Assembly: GCA_900498245.1 (NCBI GenBank)
Contig: LS998015.1
Coordinates: 3,396,978-3,416,035 of the forward strand
DNA from: Candidatus Zixiibacteriota bacterium
Lineage (GTDB): Bacteria > Zixibacteria > MSB-5A5 > GN15 > PGXB01
DNA length: 19,058 nucleotides
Reading direction: 5' to 3'
Both the position numbers and the translations under genes were made by a program. The first letter of the stretch is position 1. Every line of letters begins with the position of its first letter. Below are positions 1-7,300 of the stretch, piece after piece. The notes beneath the pieces are model-generated. The model did no database searches. It had not been told where the DNA came from and saw nothing but the letters and a program-made list of their open reading frames with translations.

Positions 1-128
1 TATTCGTCATTCCTGCTCTGTATACATACATGACGGCCGGAAGAAAGCCGACAGATAACGGGCTCTCCGAAAACATGCCGGAATAATCGCCTCCGGGCCG
101 CTTCAATTACTATTAAAGGGAAAGTGCA

Positions 129-590
129 ATGAACGGAATTTTCAGCCTAACGGCTATCGGATATGTGCGCTCCAACATGGAAGAAATGAAGGACCAAAAT
201 TGGGGTTCTGTCATTTCCAAAATTGACCTGTTACCGCAATATGCCGGCGGGACGGATGGACTCGAGCAGTTTTCTCACGTATTGGTTGTTACTTATCTTC
301 ATCGGGCAAGATTCGATTTGAATCGCCACCTGAGTAGACATCCCCGTGATCGCGAGGATATGCCGCTCCTCGGCATTTTTTCTCAGCGGGCCAAGGATCG
401 CCCCAACCCGATCGGCATTACGGCCGTCAAATTGCTCAAAACTGGTGATGATTTTATAGAAGTGCAGGGCCTGGATGCTGTCAATGGGACGCCGGTTCTC
501 GATATTAAGCCTTATGTCCCTCAATACGATCGCGTGGGGACGGCCGTAACCCCGCCGTGGATAGCAGAGTTGATGAAGGGATATTTCTGA
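129..590 (+). CDS. trmO: TrmO/TsaA-family tRNA m6t6A37 methyltransferase
   Basis: A 153-residue protein of the UPF0066/TsaA (YaeB) family. Known members methylate N6 of t6A37 in tRNAs reading ACN codons, using S-adenosylmethionine, in the cytoplasm. The family signature is clear: an N-terminal 'IGYVRS' strand (10-15), the core FSQRAKDRPNPIG (84-96) and the 'TPVLDIKPYVP' stretch (121-131). It is shorter than E. coli TrmO (about 235 residues), so it consists essentially of the beta-barrel catalytic domain without the C-terminal extension. The start is supported by an AAAGGGAAAG purine run just upstream of the ATG. It is convergent with the minus-strand gene ending at 612. A 6-bp hairpin (TTTCTG/CAGAAA, 584-600) overlaps the stop but has no T-tract. 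Family assignment is firm; the exact tRNA target is inferred. Confidence 0.88.
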   Translation: MNGIFSLTAIGYVRSNMEEMKDQNWGSVISKIDLLPQYAGGTDGLEQFSHVLVVTYLHRARFDLNRHLSRHPRDREDMPLLGIFSQRAKDRPNPIGITAVKLLKTGDDFIEVQGLDAVNGTPVLDIKPYVPQYDRVGTAVTPPWIAELMKGYF

Positions 591-611
591 ACCGCAGAAA
601 TGGTTGCCGGA

Positions 612-1088
612 TCAGGAGGTCTTGATGGCGCGAAGGATTTGCCGAATTGCACCCAGATGATAGGCGGTATGCGCCACGACGGCCAGGGCCCCGCCGAGCC
701 GGTGTTCCTCGTTCCAATTATCGAAACCTTTGATAACGGAGACAACGTCCCGGTGCGCGTCGCGCAATTGCCGCAATAATTCGCGCCATTGCGGTTCGGT
801 TACGATCTGAATTTTCCAGCTGTCGCGCCAGTCGATCTTTTCATACGATTTCGCCCGCATAAAATCCGCAATAACCCGTAAATAAAATCGAATATGTTCG
901 GTGTGGGCGGCAATCGTAGTTCCACCGGGGGCAATCGGCAACGACACCTGCTGGGCGCTAAGATTCTGAAGGGTTTCGAAAAGTGATGTGCCCCGATCAA
1001 GATAGATACCTTCGACCCGATCGAAAGTCTCTTCAAGAAACGCCATCAAATTCTTTAGAAAGAAATCGGAATCGATTATTTTCGCCAT
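612..1088 (-). CDS. DinB-fold protein (first of three)
   Basis: A 158-residue all-helical protein with DinB/YfiT superfamily features. These are a His-rich helix 'AAHTEH' (about residues 61-65) and the C-terminal 'AHTAYHLGAIRQIL' helix (about 139-152), whose HxxxH pair would complete a three-histidine metal site. The superfamily includes metal-dependent thiol S-transferases and hydrolases, and damage-inducible proteins of unknown substrate. No substrate can be assigned here. I chose ATG at 1088; an in-frame TTG at 1100 is possible, and neither has a clear Shine-Dalgarno site. It lies 30 bp downstream of the cytochrome gene on the same strand, so co-transcription and coupled translation are likely. 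Two other DinB-fold genes sit at 2026 and 4013 but are quite divergent in sequence. Confidence 0.8.
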   Translation of the reverse strand: MAKIIDSDFFLKNLMAFLEETFDRVEGIYLDRGTSLFETLQNLSAQQVSLPIAPGGTTIAAHTEHIRFYLRVIADFMRAKSYEKIDWRDSWKIQIVTEPQWRELLRQLRDAHRDVVSVIKGFDNWNEEHRLGGALAVVAHTAYHLGAIRQILRAIKTS

Positions 1089-1118
1089 GGTTGAAATCAA
1101 ATATGGGAAAAATGAATA

Positions 1119-1901
1119 TTATTTGGTTTCGGTCGCACTGAGCACTTGCAGGTCGTGCATGGCTCGTCGATAATTGGGATCTATTTCAAGAGCTTTTTTA
1201 TATTCCGTAACGGCACCGGCGGTGTCGCCCGCTTGAAGAAAGATTCGTCCGGCAACCCATTCAGTGGTCGCCGATTGGGGATTAAATTCTCTGTTAAGTT
1301 TCAAAATGGCTATAGCATCGGTGTCGCTCACTTGGGAAATATCAAGAGCCAGAGAAGCCAGAACATGGTCGCTGAAATCATAGGAACCGCTTCCGTAATA
1401 TTCTTTGCGAAGGGTTCTATAGGCGGAGTCAAGAGCCTGCATTCCGTGAGCCGCAAGGGCCTGCTTCAAAATATCCTCCAATTGAAACGGTCGGGGCTGT
1501 CCCCGATGACAGGTGATGCACTCCACGACAACACGGGGAGAATCAACGGTCGGCAAATGGCTTATGTACATGCCGTTGATGCTTGCCACCATTTTCATCA
1601 TCTCGCGGGCCGCTAATTTGGTTTTTTTGGCATCCGACGGGAAATCTAAATCCCGTTTGTTGGGATCGCTGCTACGGGCGTGGCAGTAGTCACAGCGGAC
1701 GCCCAGGGCGCCGGAAAAATTACTCATTATTGAAATCAATTGATCGTGCGATATGGTGCTATCAAGAACTTTCAGATTGGTCGGTTTGGCCGCTTCCTGG
1801 GCCCGTAGATCAGAGTGATAAATAATCAAAGTACAAAACAAAGCCATCAATAAAAAATAAATTGACATGTGTTCGCGCGAGCGCGAATTTCTATAGATCA
1901 T
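1119..1901 (-). CDS. Exported diheme c-type cytochrome with C-terminal TPR
   Basis: A 260-residue protein beginning with a basic stretch and a hydrophobic signal segment (about 12-29) ending near LRA|QE, so it is probably periplasmic or membrane-anchored. Two c-type heme motifs are present, CDYCH (70-74) and CITCH (128-132). The surrounding text (GVRCDYCHA; VECITCHRGQ; an intervening REMMKM helix with candidate Met ligands) matches the photosynthetic-reaction-centre cytochrome c family (CytoC_RC), which also occurs widely in non-phototrophs. Residues about 213-245 (EWVAGRIFLQAGDTAGAVTE... ALEIDPNYRRA) form a TPR. The start is fixed by a strong AGGGAGG Shine-Dalgarno site (1906-1912). The frame stays open upstream to 1994, but that extension passes through a terminator hairpin and is unlikely to be translated. 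It probably transfers electrons; partners are unknown. The DinB-fold gene at 612-1088 follows it directly. Confidence 0.87.
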   Translation of the reverse strand: MIYRNSRSREHMSIYFLLMALFCTLIIYHSDLRAQEAAKPTNLKVLDSTISHDQLISIMSNFSGALGVRCDYCHARSSDPNKRDLDFPSDAKKTKLAAREMMKMVASINGMYISHLPTVDSPRVVVECITCHRGQPRPFQLEDILKQALAAHGMQALDSAYRTLRKEYYGSGSYDFSDHVLASLALDISQVSDTDAIAILKLNREFNPQSATTEWVAGRIFLQAGDTAGAVTEYKKALEIDPNYRRAMHDLQVLSATETK

Positions 1902-1975
1902 AATTCCTCCCTGGAATCGGCATTGGCATATCGACCCGAAACAAGGATAGATAATTTGAATATCATGCAATTCGT

Positions 1976-2011
1976 GATGTCCCATGGCAACCATGGGACA
2001 TCCGTTTTTTT
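1976..2011 (+). terminator. Rho-independent terminator pointing rightwards
   Basis: A perfect 12-bp stem (gatgtcccatgg / ccatgggacatc) with a CAA triloop spans 1976-2002 and is followed by CG and seven T residues (2005-2011). This is a textbook intrinsic terminator on the plus strand. On the minus strand the T-run becomes an A-run before the hairpin, and no T-tract follows, so termination of the minus-strand DinB gene (2026-2514) would be weak. All neighbouring genes are on the minus strand, so the transcript this terminator serves is not obvious. Confidence 0.8.
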
Positions 2012-2025
2012 ATAAAATCCAACCA

Positions 2026-2514
2026 TCAGGCCCAGGGCTCGTCGGCCGTGGGACCATATATTGACGGTACTTTACCGCCGGTCATCCGCAAATAGACCGA
2101 CATCTGTCCGCGATGGTGTATCATATCGTAGAGGGCGCCCCAGAGCAAATCACCCTTGCGAACCTTATCTATTTTGCCCGGCCCGACAAAGAAATCCATC
2201 TTGGAATCCCAGTCCGTGTCCGGCATCGCCTTCAGTTTATCGACTAACAGGGGATAATCGCCTTCGAATTTGGCGACTGTTTCCTGGAATGTCGACGGTA
2301 TTTTCGGCGCATTCTCAAAATCAACATGTCCCTTAATAACCCCGTCGACCATGGTGGCCTGTTCCATGACGAAGGTCCATGCCAATTCCTTGGCCGAACG
2401 GCTCTTATCCGCAGGCTTAAAATCCGTCTTAGCGGAGGGAAAAGCCTTCAGAATTTTAAGCGTCGTCTTGTGCTCGCGGTCAAGAACCTTGAGATAAGTT
2501 TCTTTCTCTCTCAT
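2026..2514 (-). CDS. DinB-fold protein (second of three)
   Basis: A 162-residue cytoplasmic protein of the DinB superfamily, in the subgroup ending in 'HHRGQxSVYLRMTGGKVPSIYGPTADEPW'. The pattern is nearly complete here: HHRGQMSVYLRM at 133-144 followed by GGKVPSIYG (146-154). The C-terminal histidines (133/134) are present. The helix that often supplies another metal ligand reads AWTFVMEQ (45-52), so Glu51 or nothing may replace a His. Function is unknown; relatives are proposed to be metal-dependent thiol transferases or damage-inducible proteins. The start is supported by AAGGAG 7 bases upstream of the ATG. The 179-bp gap upstream separates it from the metallophosphoesterase gene, so it may have its own promoter. 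Confidence 0.84.
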   Translation of the reverse strand: MREKETYLKVLDREHKTTLKILKAFPSAKTDFKPADKSRSAKELAWTFVMEQATMVDGVIKGHVDFENAPKIPSTFQETVAKFEGDYPLLVDKLKAMPDTDWDSKMDFFVGPGKIDKVRKGDLLWGALYDMIHHRGQMSVYLRMTGGKVPSIYGPTADEPWA

Positions 2515-2693
2515 TTTGGTGCTCCTTTCGGATCTTTCCGGTATAGAAAAAATCGCCGGTCTTTGCTGTTATTGTTTTCCCAATTTCGCGAAAATGTTTG
2601 CCCCCACGGTCCCTGCAGGCAAGAACGAATTATTTAACATTTATACGCACCAGGGAGCCGGCCGGCAGTAATTATTTAAAATAAAATGGACTA

Positions 2694-3851
2694 TTATTGC
2701 CCATTAATACCGGGCTCACCCTGAATGAGGGAATTATGCTTGTCAGGAGAGCGGAGGGTGATGCGAAGAATCTCTCCGGGATGCCAGAGACGCATTCTGG
2801 GGCCCCAGGTCCCGGTGCCGCGCGAGACGATTACCGGCATGCCGTCAATTACATATTTTCCGGCCAGAAGCGGATTGGCCAGCGCCGAAATATACGTAAA
2901 GGGCCATAATTGGCCGCCATGTGTATGCCCGCTGAGCATCAATCCGGCTCCCGCGGCGGCGGCTTCTTCGGCGCCAACCGGACGATGCGATAAATAAATA
3001 GTGGCGCAATTCAGGGGTCTGCCATTAATAAACCAGGCCAGCCGATCAGAACTGCCCGGGATATTTGAATTATAATGATGTTCATCGGCACCGGCCAGAA
3101 CCAGTCCCGGCTCGATTTCTTTCCATTGATCCCGCAGCATTTGAATTCCTGATTCTTCCAGAAATTGAGTGGTAGACCCCAATCCTCCATGAGACTCATG
3201 ATTGCCGACAATACCCCAGACCCCGAGAGGGGCGGAGATGCCTTTAAGTATCTCAATCATGCTCTTTCTTCTCTCGCTTGGGCTATCCCCCTCAAACAGG
3301 TCACCCAACATCACGACAATATCTGGCTTTAGAGCGTTGATCTGCTTCACTCGGGCCGAGAGCCAGTTTTCATCGAGGAAAGTTCCCACATGCAGGTCGG
3401 ATATGGCCACCAGAACCTGCCCGTCATCCTGCGCCGGCAGATTCGGGAGGGTAATTTCATAATTGCGGATGATGGGACTGCGATACCCCAGATATAGGGC
3501 GATAAGCGATAAAAGTATTCCGGCCACAAATCCTGCCGGGCGAAGGTATTTTAGATAGGACCGCAATATAAGACCATACAGGGTCAGCAAATCGACTATA
3601 AGCAAGCAGACAAAAATCAAAAAGGTGGTGCCCAACCAGTTCATGCCAAACAAACTAATTATACGGGACAGAGAATTTAGACCAAGATCATTTAAAATCC
3701 CCGGCAGAAAATAGGCGGACCAGAGTGCCGCTATTATAACAAAAAGGAAAAGACGTGAAAAATAGCGTCGTACTGCCGGAAGAGATATCAACCGCCAAAA
3801 AATGTATATATGGAATATTGTCCAGGCGGACAATAGCAGGGTATGAAACAT
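2694..3851 (-). CDS. Membrane-anchored metallophosphoesterase (YkuE/YaeI type)
   Basis: A 385-residue protein with about four hydrophobic segments in the first 125 residues and a calcineurin-like phosphoesterase domain in the rest. Numbered from ATG 3851, the metal-binding motifs appear in order: ISDLHVG (Asp152, His154), LGDLFEGD (Asp184), GNHE (Asn217, His218), YLSHRP (His289) and SGHTHGGQ (His309, His311). The full set supports an active dimetal phosphoesterase of the COG1408 family. Members such as B. subtilis YkuE and E. coli YaeI are membrane-associated phosphodiesterases, but the substrate here cannot be read from sequence. I prefer ATG 3851, with GGAG nine bases upstream, over the in-frame TTG at 3866. 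Neighbours on both sides are DinB-fold genes with gaps over 150 bp. Confidence 0.88.
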   Translation of the reverse strand: MFHTLLLSAWTIFHIYIFWRLISLPAVRRYFSRLFLFVIIAALWSAYFLPGILNDLGLNSLSRIISLFGMNWLGTTFLIFVCLLIVDLLTLYGLILRSYLKYLRPAGFVAGILLSLIALYLGYRSPIIRNYEITLPNLPAQDDGQVLVAISDLHVGTFLDENWLSARVKQINALKPDIVVMLGDLFEGDSPSERRKSMIEILKGISAPLGVWGIVGNHESHGGLGSTTQFLEESGIQMLRDQWKEIEPGLVLAGADEHHYNSNIPGSSDRLAWFINGRPLNCATIYLSHRPVGAEEAAAAGAGLMLSGHTHGGQLWPFTYISALANPLLAGKYVIDGMPVIVSRGTGTWGPRMRLWHPGEILRITLRSPDKHNSLIQGEPGINGQ

Positions 3852-4012
3852 AATCCGCGGCTCCAATCGTGGTTCTTAAATATTACAGACCGCAATATAA
3901 TGACGAAGCCCTTTTGCTCAAGTTGGAATTTGAATAATATGAGATTTATCATGAAAAAGACATCCGCCGATTAAGGCCGTGCCAAATACAGAGTTCGCGC
4001 CGCCGAGCACAT

Positions 4013-4516
4013 CTATTCGTTCAAGATATGAGTGGTTTTAGCCACCCAGCGAGGCGCCGCATCGATAGTTTGCCGCAAGATAAGATTCAATTGCGCGGCG
4101 TGATGTTGGACATGGCGCATGGTATATAAAAGTAAGTCCGCATTGGTGAGTCCGGGTCTCTTGGAACCGCAGGGAAGATGAGCGAAATCATCATTCAGGG
4201 CCAAAATCGCCGATTGGCATTTCCTGCGACCATACTTGAGATATGTGAAAAGTTCCTCTTTCGAGTATACCCGCTCGGGAAGGACCCCGGCCGGATCCAT
4301 CTCTTCCAGACCAAAAGGGGCCGGTGGAGCGAATCCGTCAACGGAATCCGACATATAATAGTCGAGCCAAAACAGAGTGTGAAAAACCATATACCAATAT
4401 TCATGCTTGCGTGACCGATCACCCCAGAGACTTTCAGGGCAGGCGGACATGGCATTTTCGAGTGTATCAATGGCGGCCCCGAATTGCCCCCATATGGTCG
4501 TTTGCCAGAGAGTCAT
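4013..4516 (-). CDS. DinB-fold protein (third of three)
   Basis: A 167-residue helical protein with DinB superfamily landmarks. The first helical ligand is in 'MVFHTLFWLDYYMS' (His46), and the C-terminal 'MRHVQHHAAQLNLILRQ' (133-149) provides His135 and His138/139. The family's usual HxxHH-AQ arrangement is preserved, so a metal site is likely. It has no signal peptide or membrane segment and is probably cytoplasmic. The substrate is unknown. A TGGAG Shine-Dalgarno site lies upstream of ATG 4516. It is flanked by the pirin gene (154-bp gap) and the metallophosphoesterase gene (161-bp gap), both on the same strand, so it is probably transcribed on its own or as part of a loose cluster. Confidence 0.82.
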   Translation of the reverse strand: MTLWQTTIWGQFGAAIDTLENAMSACPESLWGDRSRKHEYWYMVFHTLFWLDYYMSDSVDGFAPPAPFGLEEMDPAGVLPERVYSKEELFTYLKYGRRKCQSAILALNDDFAHLPCGSKRPGLTNADLLLYTMRHVQHHAAQLNLILRQTIDAAPRWVAKTTHILNE

Positions 4517-4670
4517 AATAATTCTCCATTAACTTCAATTACCGGCAAAATACTTCTCCCCTATTTGCCCCACAATCACTTTGTCATAAAAAAAAGGATC
4601 GAGATTAATTTGACATTGACTGCGCGGAGAGAATAGAACTTGTCCGTTGCCGTTAATAGATCTCAATATC

Positions 4671-5570
4671 TCATTTGAGAAATGTGCCTTGCCTGAGTTC
4701 ATCGAAAGCCTTCCGCAATTGCTCCTGGGTGTTCATTACAATCGGGCCATACCAGGCCACCGGCTCCCTGAGGGGTCTTCCCGAAACAAGCAGGAATCGC
4801 ACCCCGTTCTCACCGGCCTGGATTGAAACTTCATCGCCGCTGTCAAAAAGAACCAGGGAGCGATTATCGGCTTCGGTGGGCGGATTGGTATCCAGCCAGC
4901 CGACACTTTCTGTCGGTACCGCCAGAGGCTCCGAAGCATTGCAGAATTTCCCTGAACCGTCAAATATATAAGCAAAGGCCTGGCTTTTGGTTTCCACGGC
5001 CAGGGTTTTGCGCTTGCCGGCTGGTACAGTAATATCAACATAAATCGGGTCAGCGGCAATGCCTTCAACCGGCCCTTGTTTACCCCAGAATTTTCCGCAG
5101 ACAATACGGGCTTTGGTTCCGTCATCTTCGGTGACTTCCGGGATATCGGCGGATTTTACCTCCTGATAGCGGGGCGCTGTCATTTTCATGGCGGCCGGTA
5201 GATTGGCCCAAAGTTGAAAGCCGTGCATTCGGCCGGTCGGATCCCCTTTCGGCATCTCCTGATGTATAATGCCGCTTCCGGCGGTCATCCATTGAATATC
5301 TCCGGCCGATATGGTGCCGTGATTGCCGATCGAATCGCCATGTTCCACCGTCCCTGCCAGCACATAGGTAATCGTCTCGATGCCGCGGTGGGGATGCCAG
5401 GGAAAACCCGGAAGATAATCTTCGGGGTGCTCGTTGCGGAAATCGTCAAGGAGGAGGAATGGGTCGAAATCGGAGGTGTCGCCGAATCCGAAGGCGCGGC
5501 GCAGATGGACTCCGGCGCCTTCAAGAGTCGGCCGCGCTTTGGTGAGCCGCTTGACAGGGCGAAGAGACAT
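4671..5570 (-). CDS. Pirin family protein
   Basis: A 299-residue bicupin of the pirin family. The N-terminal cupin carries the metal ligands expected from human pirin: HPHRG (His59, His61) and HQEMP (His103, Glu105). The MHGFQLWANLP motif (115-125) and a degenerate C-terminal cupin containing LLVSGRPLREPVAWYGPIVM complete the family pattern. Known activities include quercetin 2,3-dioxygenase and redox-sensitive regulation; bacterial roles are poorly defined, so only the family is claimed. Full-length. The start is supported by AAAGGAG upstream of ATG 5570. It lies 169 bp downstream of the winged-helix gene, in a gap containing nested palindromes (5711-5738). Confidence 0.92.
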   Translation of the reverse strand: MSLRPVKRLTKARPTLEGAGVHLRRAFGFGDTSDFDPFLLLDDFRNEHPEDYLPGFPWHPHRGIETITYVLAGTVEHGDSIGNHGTISAGDIQWMTAGSGIIHQEMPKGDPTGRMHGFQLWANLPAAMKMTAPRYQEVKSADIPEVTEDDGTKARIVCGKFWGKQGPVEGIAADPIYVDITVPAGKRKTLAVETKSQAFAYIFDGSGKFCNASEPLAVPTESVGWLDTNPPTEADNRSLVLFDSGDEVSIQAGENGVRFLLVSGRPLREPVAWYGPIVMNTQEQLRKAFDELRQGTFLK

Positions 5571-5710
5571 ATAAAACTCCTTTCACAATACTGATATTAC
5601 GCCGCCCCCGGCTGAAATTGTAATTATTAGCGAAATCGGTATCCTGAAATTTTATAAATTATTGCAGACTCATATAATACCAAAAACTTTTGGACTGACG
5701 GTCATGGAGT

Positions 5711-5738
5711 CGCGATATCGCTATCATATCATGATATC
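5711..5738. repeat. Nested palindromes downstream of the winged-helix gene
   Basis: Two copies of the palindrome GATATC (5714-5719 and 5733-5738) flank a stretch containing a 12-bp perfect palindrome, atatcatgatat (5726-5737). A third self-complementary site, cgatatcg, overlaps the first copy. It sits two bases beyond the stop of the winged-helix gene and about 140 bp upstream of pirin. It could be a protein-binding site for pirin expression or a weak hairpin. No T-tract follows on either strand, so a terminator is unlikely. Confidence 0.4.
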
Positions 5739-5739
5739 C

Positions 5740-6327
5740 CTATTCGACGGCATTATATTGACGAAGAAATTTCATTAAATCCTGGATCTCAGAAAGGTAC
5801 TCCCCTCCTATATTGGCTCTTTTCATTATCTCCTCAATGCCCTGCGGCTCACCGTCAGGAAAAGGCAGGTGGAAAAGAAATGATCCCTGGGCCGTCGTAA
5901 GATTAATACGCCGTTCTTCCCGACTGCGTCCCCGCCCGGTCCAGACAATAACACTGCCAATAGAACTTTTATTTCGGGAGACAACAAATCTGGCATCAGC
6001 CCCCTTGGCTTCACGAAATTTCTCAGACGGCTGAGGTGACGGCTCCGGCGTTTTGAGAGAATGAAGGTCTATATCAATGGTGATCCGCGCGGTCTTCATA
6101 GAATATCGAAAATAGGGCCTTTTTCCCTCATAAACTTCATTCTTTTCGACTAAATTCAATGAAACCAATGCTTCTAAAAACTCCTGCGAAGTATTAATGT
6201 GGATATTCAGTCGTGAAGCCGCCTCCGATGCTGAAATATCCTTATAATCTAAAAGCAATTTGAAAAATGATTCGGCGTAATCTCTGGAAAGATAGCCGCC
6301 CAATTTTGCTCCCGTTCTAAAATCCAT
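5740..6327 (-). CDS. Winged-helix DNA-binding protein, probable autoregulator
   Basis: A 195-residue protein of no named family that I recognise. The N-terminal 80 residues look like a winged helix: an amphipathic helix (ESFFKLLLDYKD), a helix-turn-helix (ISASEAASRLNIHINTSQEFLEALVSLNLVEK) and a wing (EVYEGKRPYFRYSM), similar in layout to ArsR/MarR-type repressors. The remaining about 110 residues are beta-rich, then helical (GIEEIMKRANIGGEYLSEIQDLMKFLRQYN), and may sense or dimerise. The upstream gene's stop codon (6337-6339) abuts an in-frame GTG (6336). I prefer ATG 6327, because the AGGTG Shine-Dalgarno site lies six bases upstream of it. Translation is therefore coupled to the membrane-protein gene. 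The operator cluster at 7251-7292 in front of the operon is its likely target. DNA binding is inferred from predicted fold only. Confidence 0.7.
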   Translation of the reverse strand: MDFRTGAKLGGYLSRDYAESFFKLLLDYKDISASEAASRLNIHINTSQEFLEALVSLNLVEKNEVYEGKRPYFRYSMKTARITIDIDLHSLKTPEPSPQPSEKFREAKGADARFVVSRNKSSIGSVIVWTGRGRSREERRINLTTAQGSFLFHLPFPDGEPQGIEEIMKRANIGGEYLSEIQDLMKFLRQYNAVE

Positions 6328-6336
6328 ATCATGCAC

Positions 6337-7149
6337 CTAACTCGCCGGATGTTCCCGAACGTCATTCATCATGTCGATTATGCGTATGCCTTCCCCTTTT
6401 CTGTATAAATCGAGAAATCCCCCAAATAGCTCCCCCAGCGAGTGGCACAATTGGTCAAAGGAAAAACTATCTTTGAATTTCAAATATTCATGCTGGCCGA
6501 TATTTACGGTGACATTTCCGTCATAGCTGAATGAAATCCAGGTGGCATCACTATAGTCGTGACGCAATTTATAGAGACGCAGAAATCCCTGTAGCCAATC
6601 AGCCGCTACAAAGACGATGCGATCGGTTTCATAATACGGTACAGCAATATGATATTTGAGCGCAAAAGCTGCAAATTCCGTTAACTCAAATTTGGTGCAA
6701 TTTGCCCTGCCGCCGGGGCGGGGACGGGGGGTGAATCCGTCGGTTGTATCTTTGACGGGTCTCGCCGCTAATTCAAGAATTTCCCGGACGCGCCATTTCA
6801 AACGCTTTGTGAACCAGAGATACATCGTAGCGGCCAGAGAGAAAACAAGAACCGCCGTGGCAAGTTGTGTGAACCTGTGGCTGATAAAAAACATTTCGGA
6901 ATACCTTCCGGCGAAAGCAAATGCCGCGGACCCTTGAAAAAGCGCCACGACAATGTAACCGGCGTTTAATGTCAGGGCAAAATTCACTAAAGAGAGACCG
7001 CTAAATAGCAGGAATACAATCCCAATGTAGCTGTAAGCCGCTTCAACACCCCAGTAAATGAAGACGAAAGCAAAAGCTGCCAGTACGATAATTGCGGGCC
7101 CCAATGCCGGGACAATCGAGGCCGGCTTCAATTTGTACAGCCAATACAT
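6337..7149 (-). CDS. Four-helix membrane protein with cytosolic C-terminal domain
   Basis: A 270-residue protein I do not recognise. Four strongly hydrophobic segments lie at about 12-32, 40-57, 60-82 and 94-113. A basic juxtamembrane stretch (KRLKWRVREI) and a proline-rich linker (TPRPRPGG, about 140-147) follow, then a soluble domain of about 120 residues (about 150-270) with mixed strands and helices, likely cytoplasmic by the positive-inside rule. There are no Walker, kinase, DxxD or metal motifs. The start at ATG 7149 is backed by GGAGGT nine bases upstream. It is the first gene of a two-gene operon with the winged-helix protein, driven by the promoter at 7272-7300. The arrangement suggests a membrane component whose level, or whose signal, is controlled by the partner regulator. 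That is inference. Confidence 0.75.
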   Translation of the reverse strand: MYWLYKLKPASIVPALGPAIIVLAAFAFVFIYWGVEAAYSYIGIVFLLFSGLSLVNFALTLNAGYIVVALFQGSAAFAFAGRYSEMFFISHRFTQLATAVLVFSLAATMYLWFTKRLKWRVREILELAARPVKDTTDGFTPRPRPGGRANCTKFELTEFAAFALKYHIAVPYYETDRIVFVAADWLQGFLRLYKLRHDYSDATWISFSYDGNVTVNIGQHEYLKFKDSFSFDQLCHSLGELFGGFLDLYRKGEGIRIIDMMNDVREHPAS

Positions 7150-7250
7150 TTAATTATACCTCCGGGTACGGCGCCGCCCGCCATACACCACAAAAAAATG
7201 TAAAACGGATTCAAAATTGAACGACCATACTACATTATTATATAATTACA

Positions 7251-7292
7251 TATATACTATAATCTATTTATAGTATATAGTATTTATACTAT
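7251..7292. promoter_or_regulatory. Four-half-site operator cluster
   Basis: Four copies of a 7-mer, ATACTAT or its complement ATAGTAT, occur at 7254-7260, 7270-7276, 7277-7283 and 7286-7292. They form two inverted repeats. The first has perfect 12-bp arms (tatatactataa at 7251-7262, ttatagtatata at 7268-7279) with a 5-bp spacer. The second has 7-bp arms (7277-7283 and 7286-7292) separated by TT. The second fills the -35/-10 spacer of the minus-strand promoter; the first covers the -10 and the expected transcription start. This is the classical position for a repressor. The winged-helix protein encoded in the operon is the obvious candidate ligand. Confidence 0.75.
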
Positions 7293-7300
7293 CTTGTCAA
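7272..7300 (-). promoter_or_regulatory. Near-consensus sigma-70 promoter of the membrane/winged-helix operon
   Basis: On the minus strand there is a perfect -35 hexamer TTGACA (7300-7295), a 17-bp spacer and a -10 hexamer TATACT (7277-7272; 5 of 6 matches to TATAAT). Transcription would begin near 7265, giving an untranslated leader of about 115 bases before ATG 7149. A promoter this strong, overlaid with operator half-sites, suggests tight repression relieved under a specific condition. Confidence 0.75.

Noticed and set aside
1146-1616. 156-codon plus-strand reading frame opposite the cytochrome gene
   Set aside because: It overlaps the heme-motif coding region, has no ribosome-binding site and no recognisable protein pattern. 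A non-coding antisense RNA is still possible.
1902-1994. Longer N-terminus for the cytochrome (start at 1994)
   Set aside because: The extension would be encoded by the terminator hairpin region and would bury the signal peptide. The strong AGGGAGG site points to ATG 1901.
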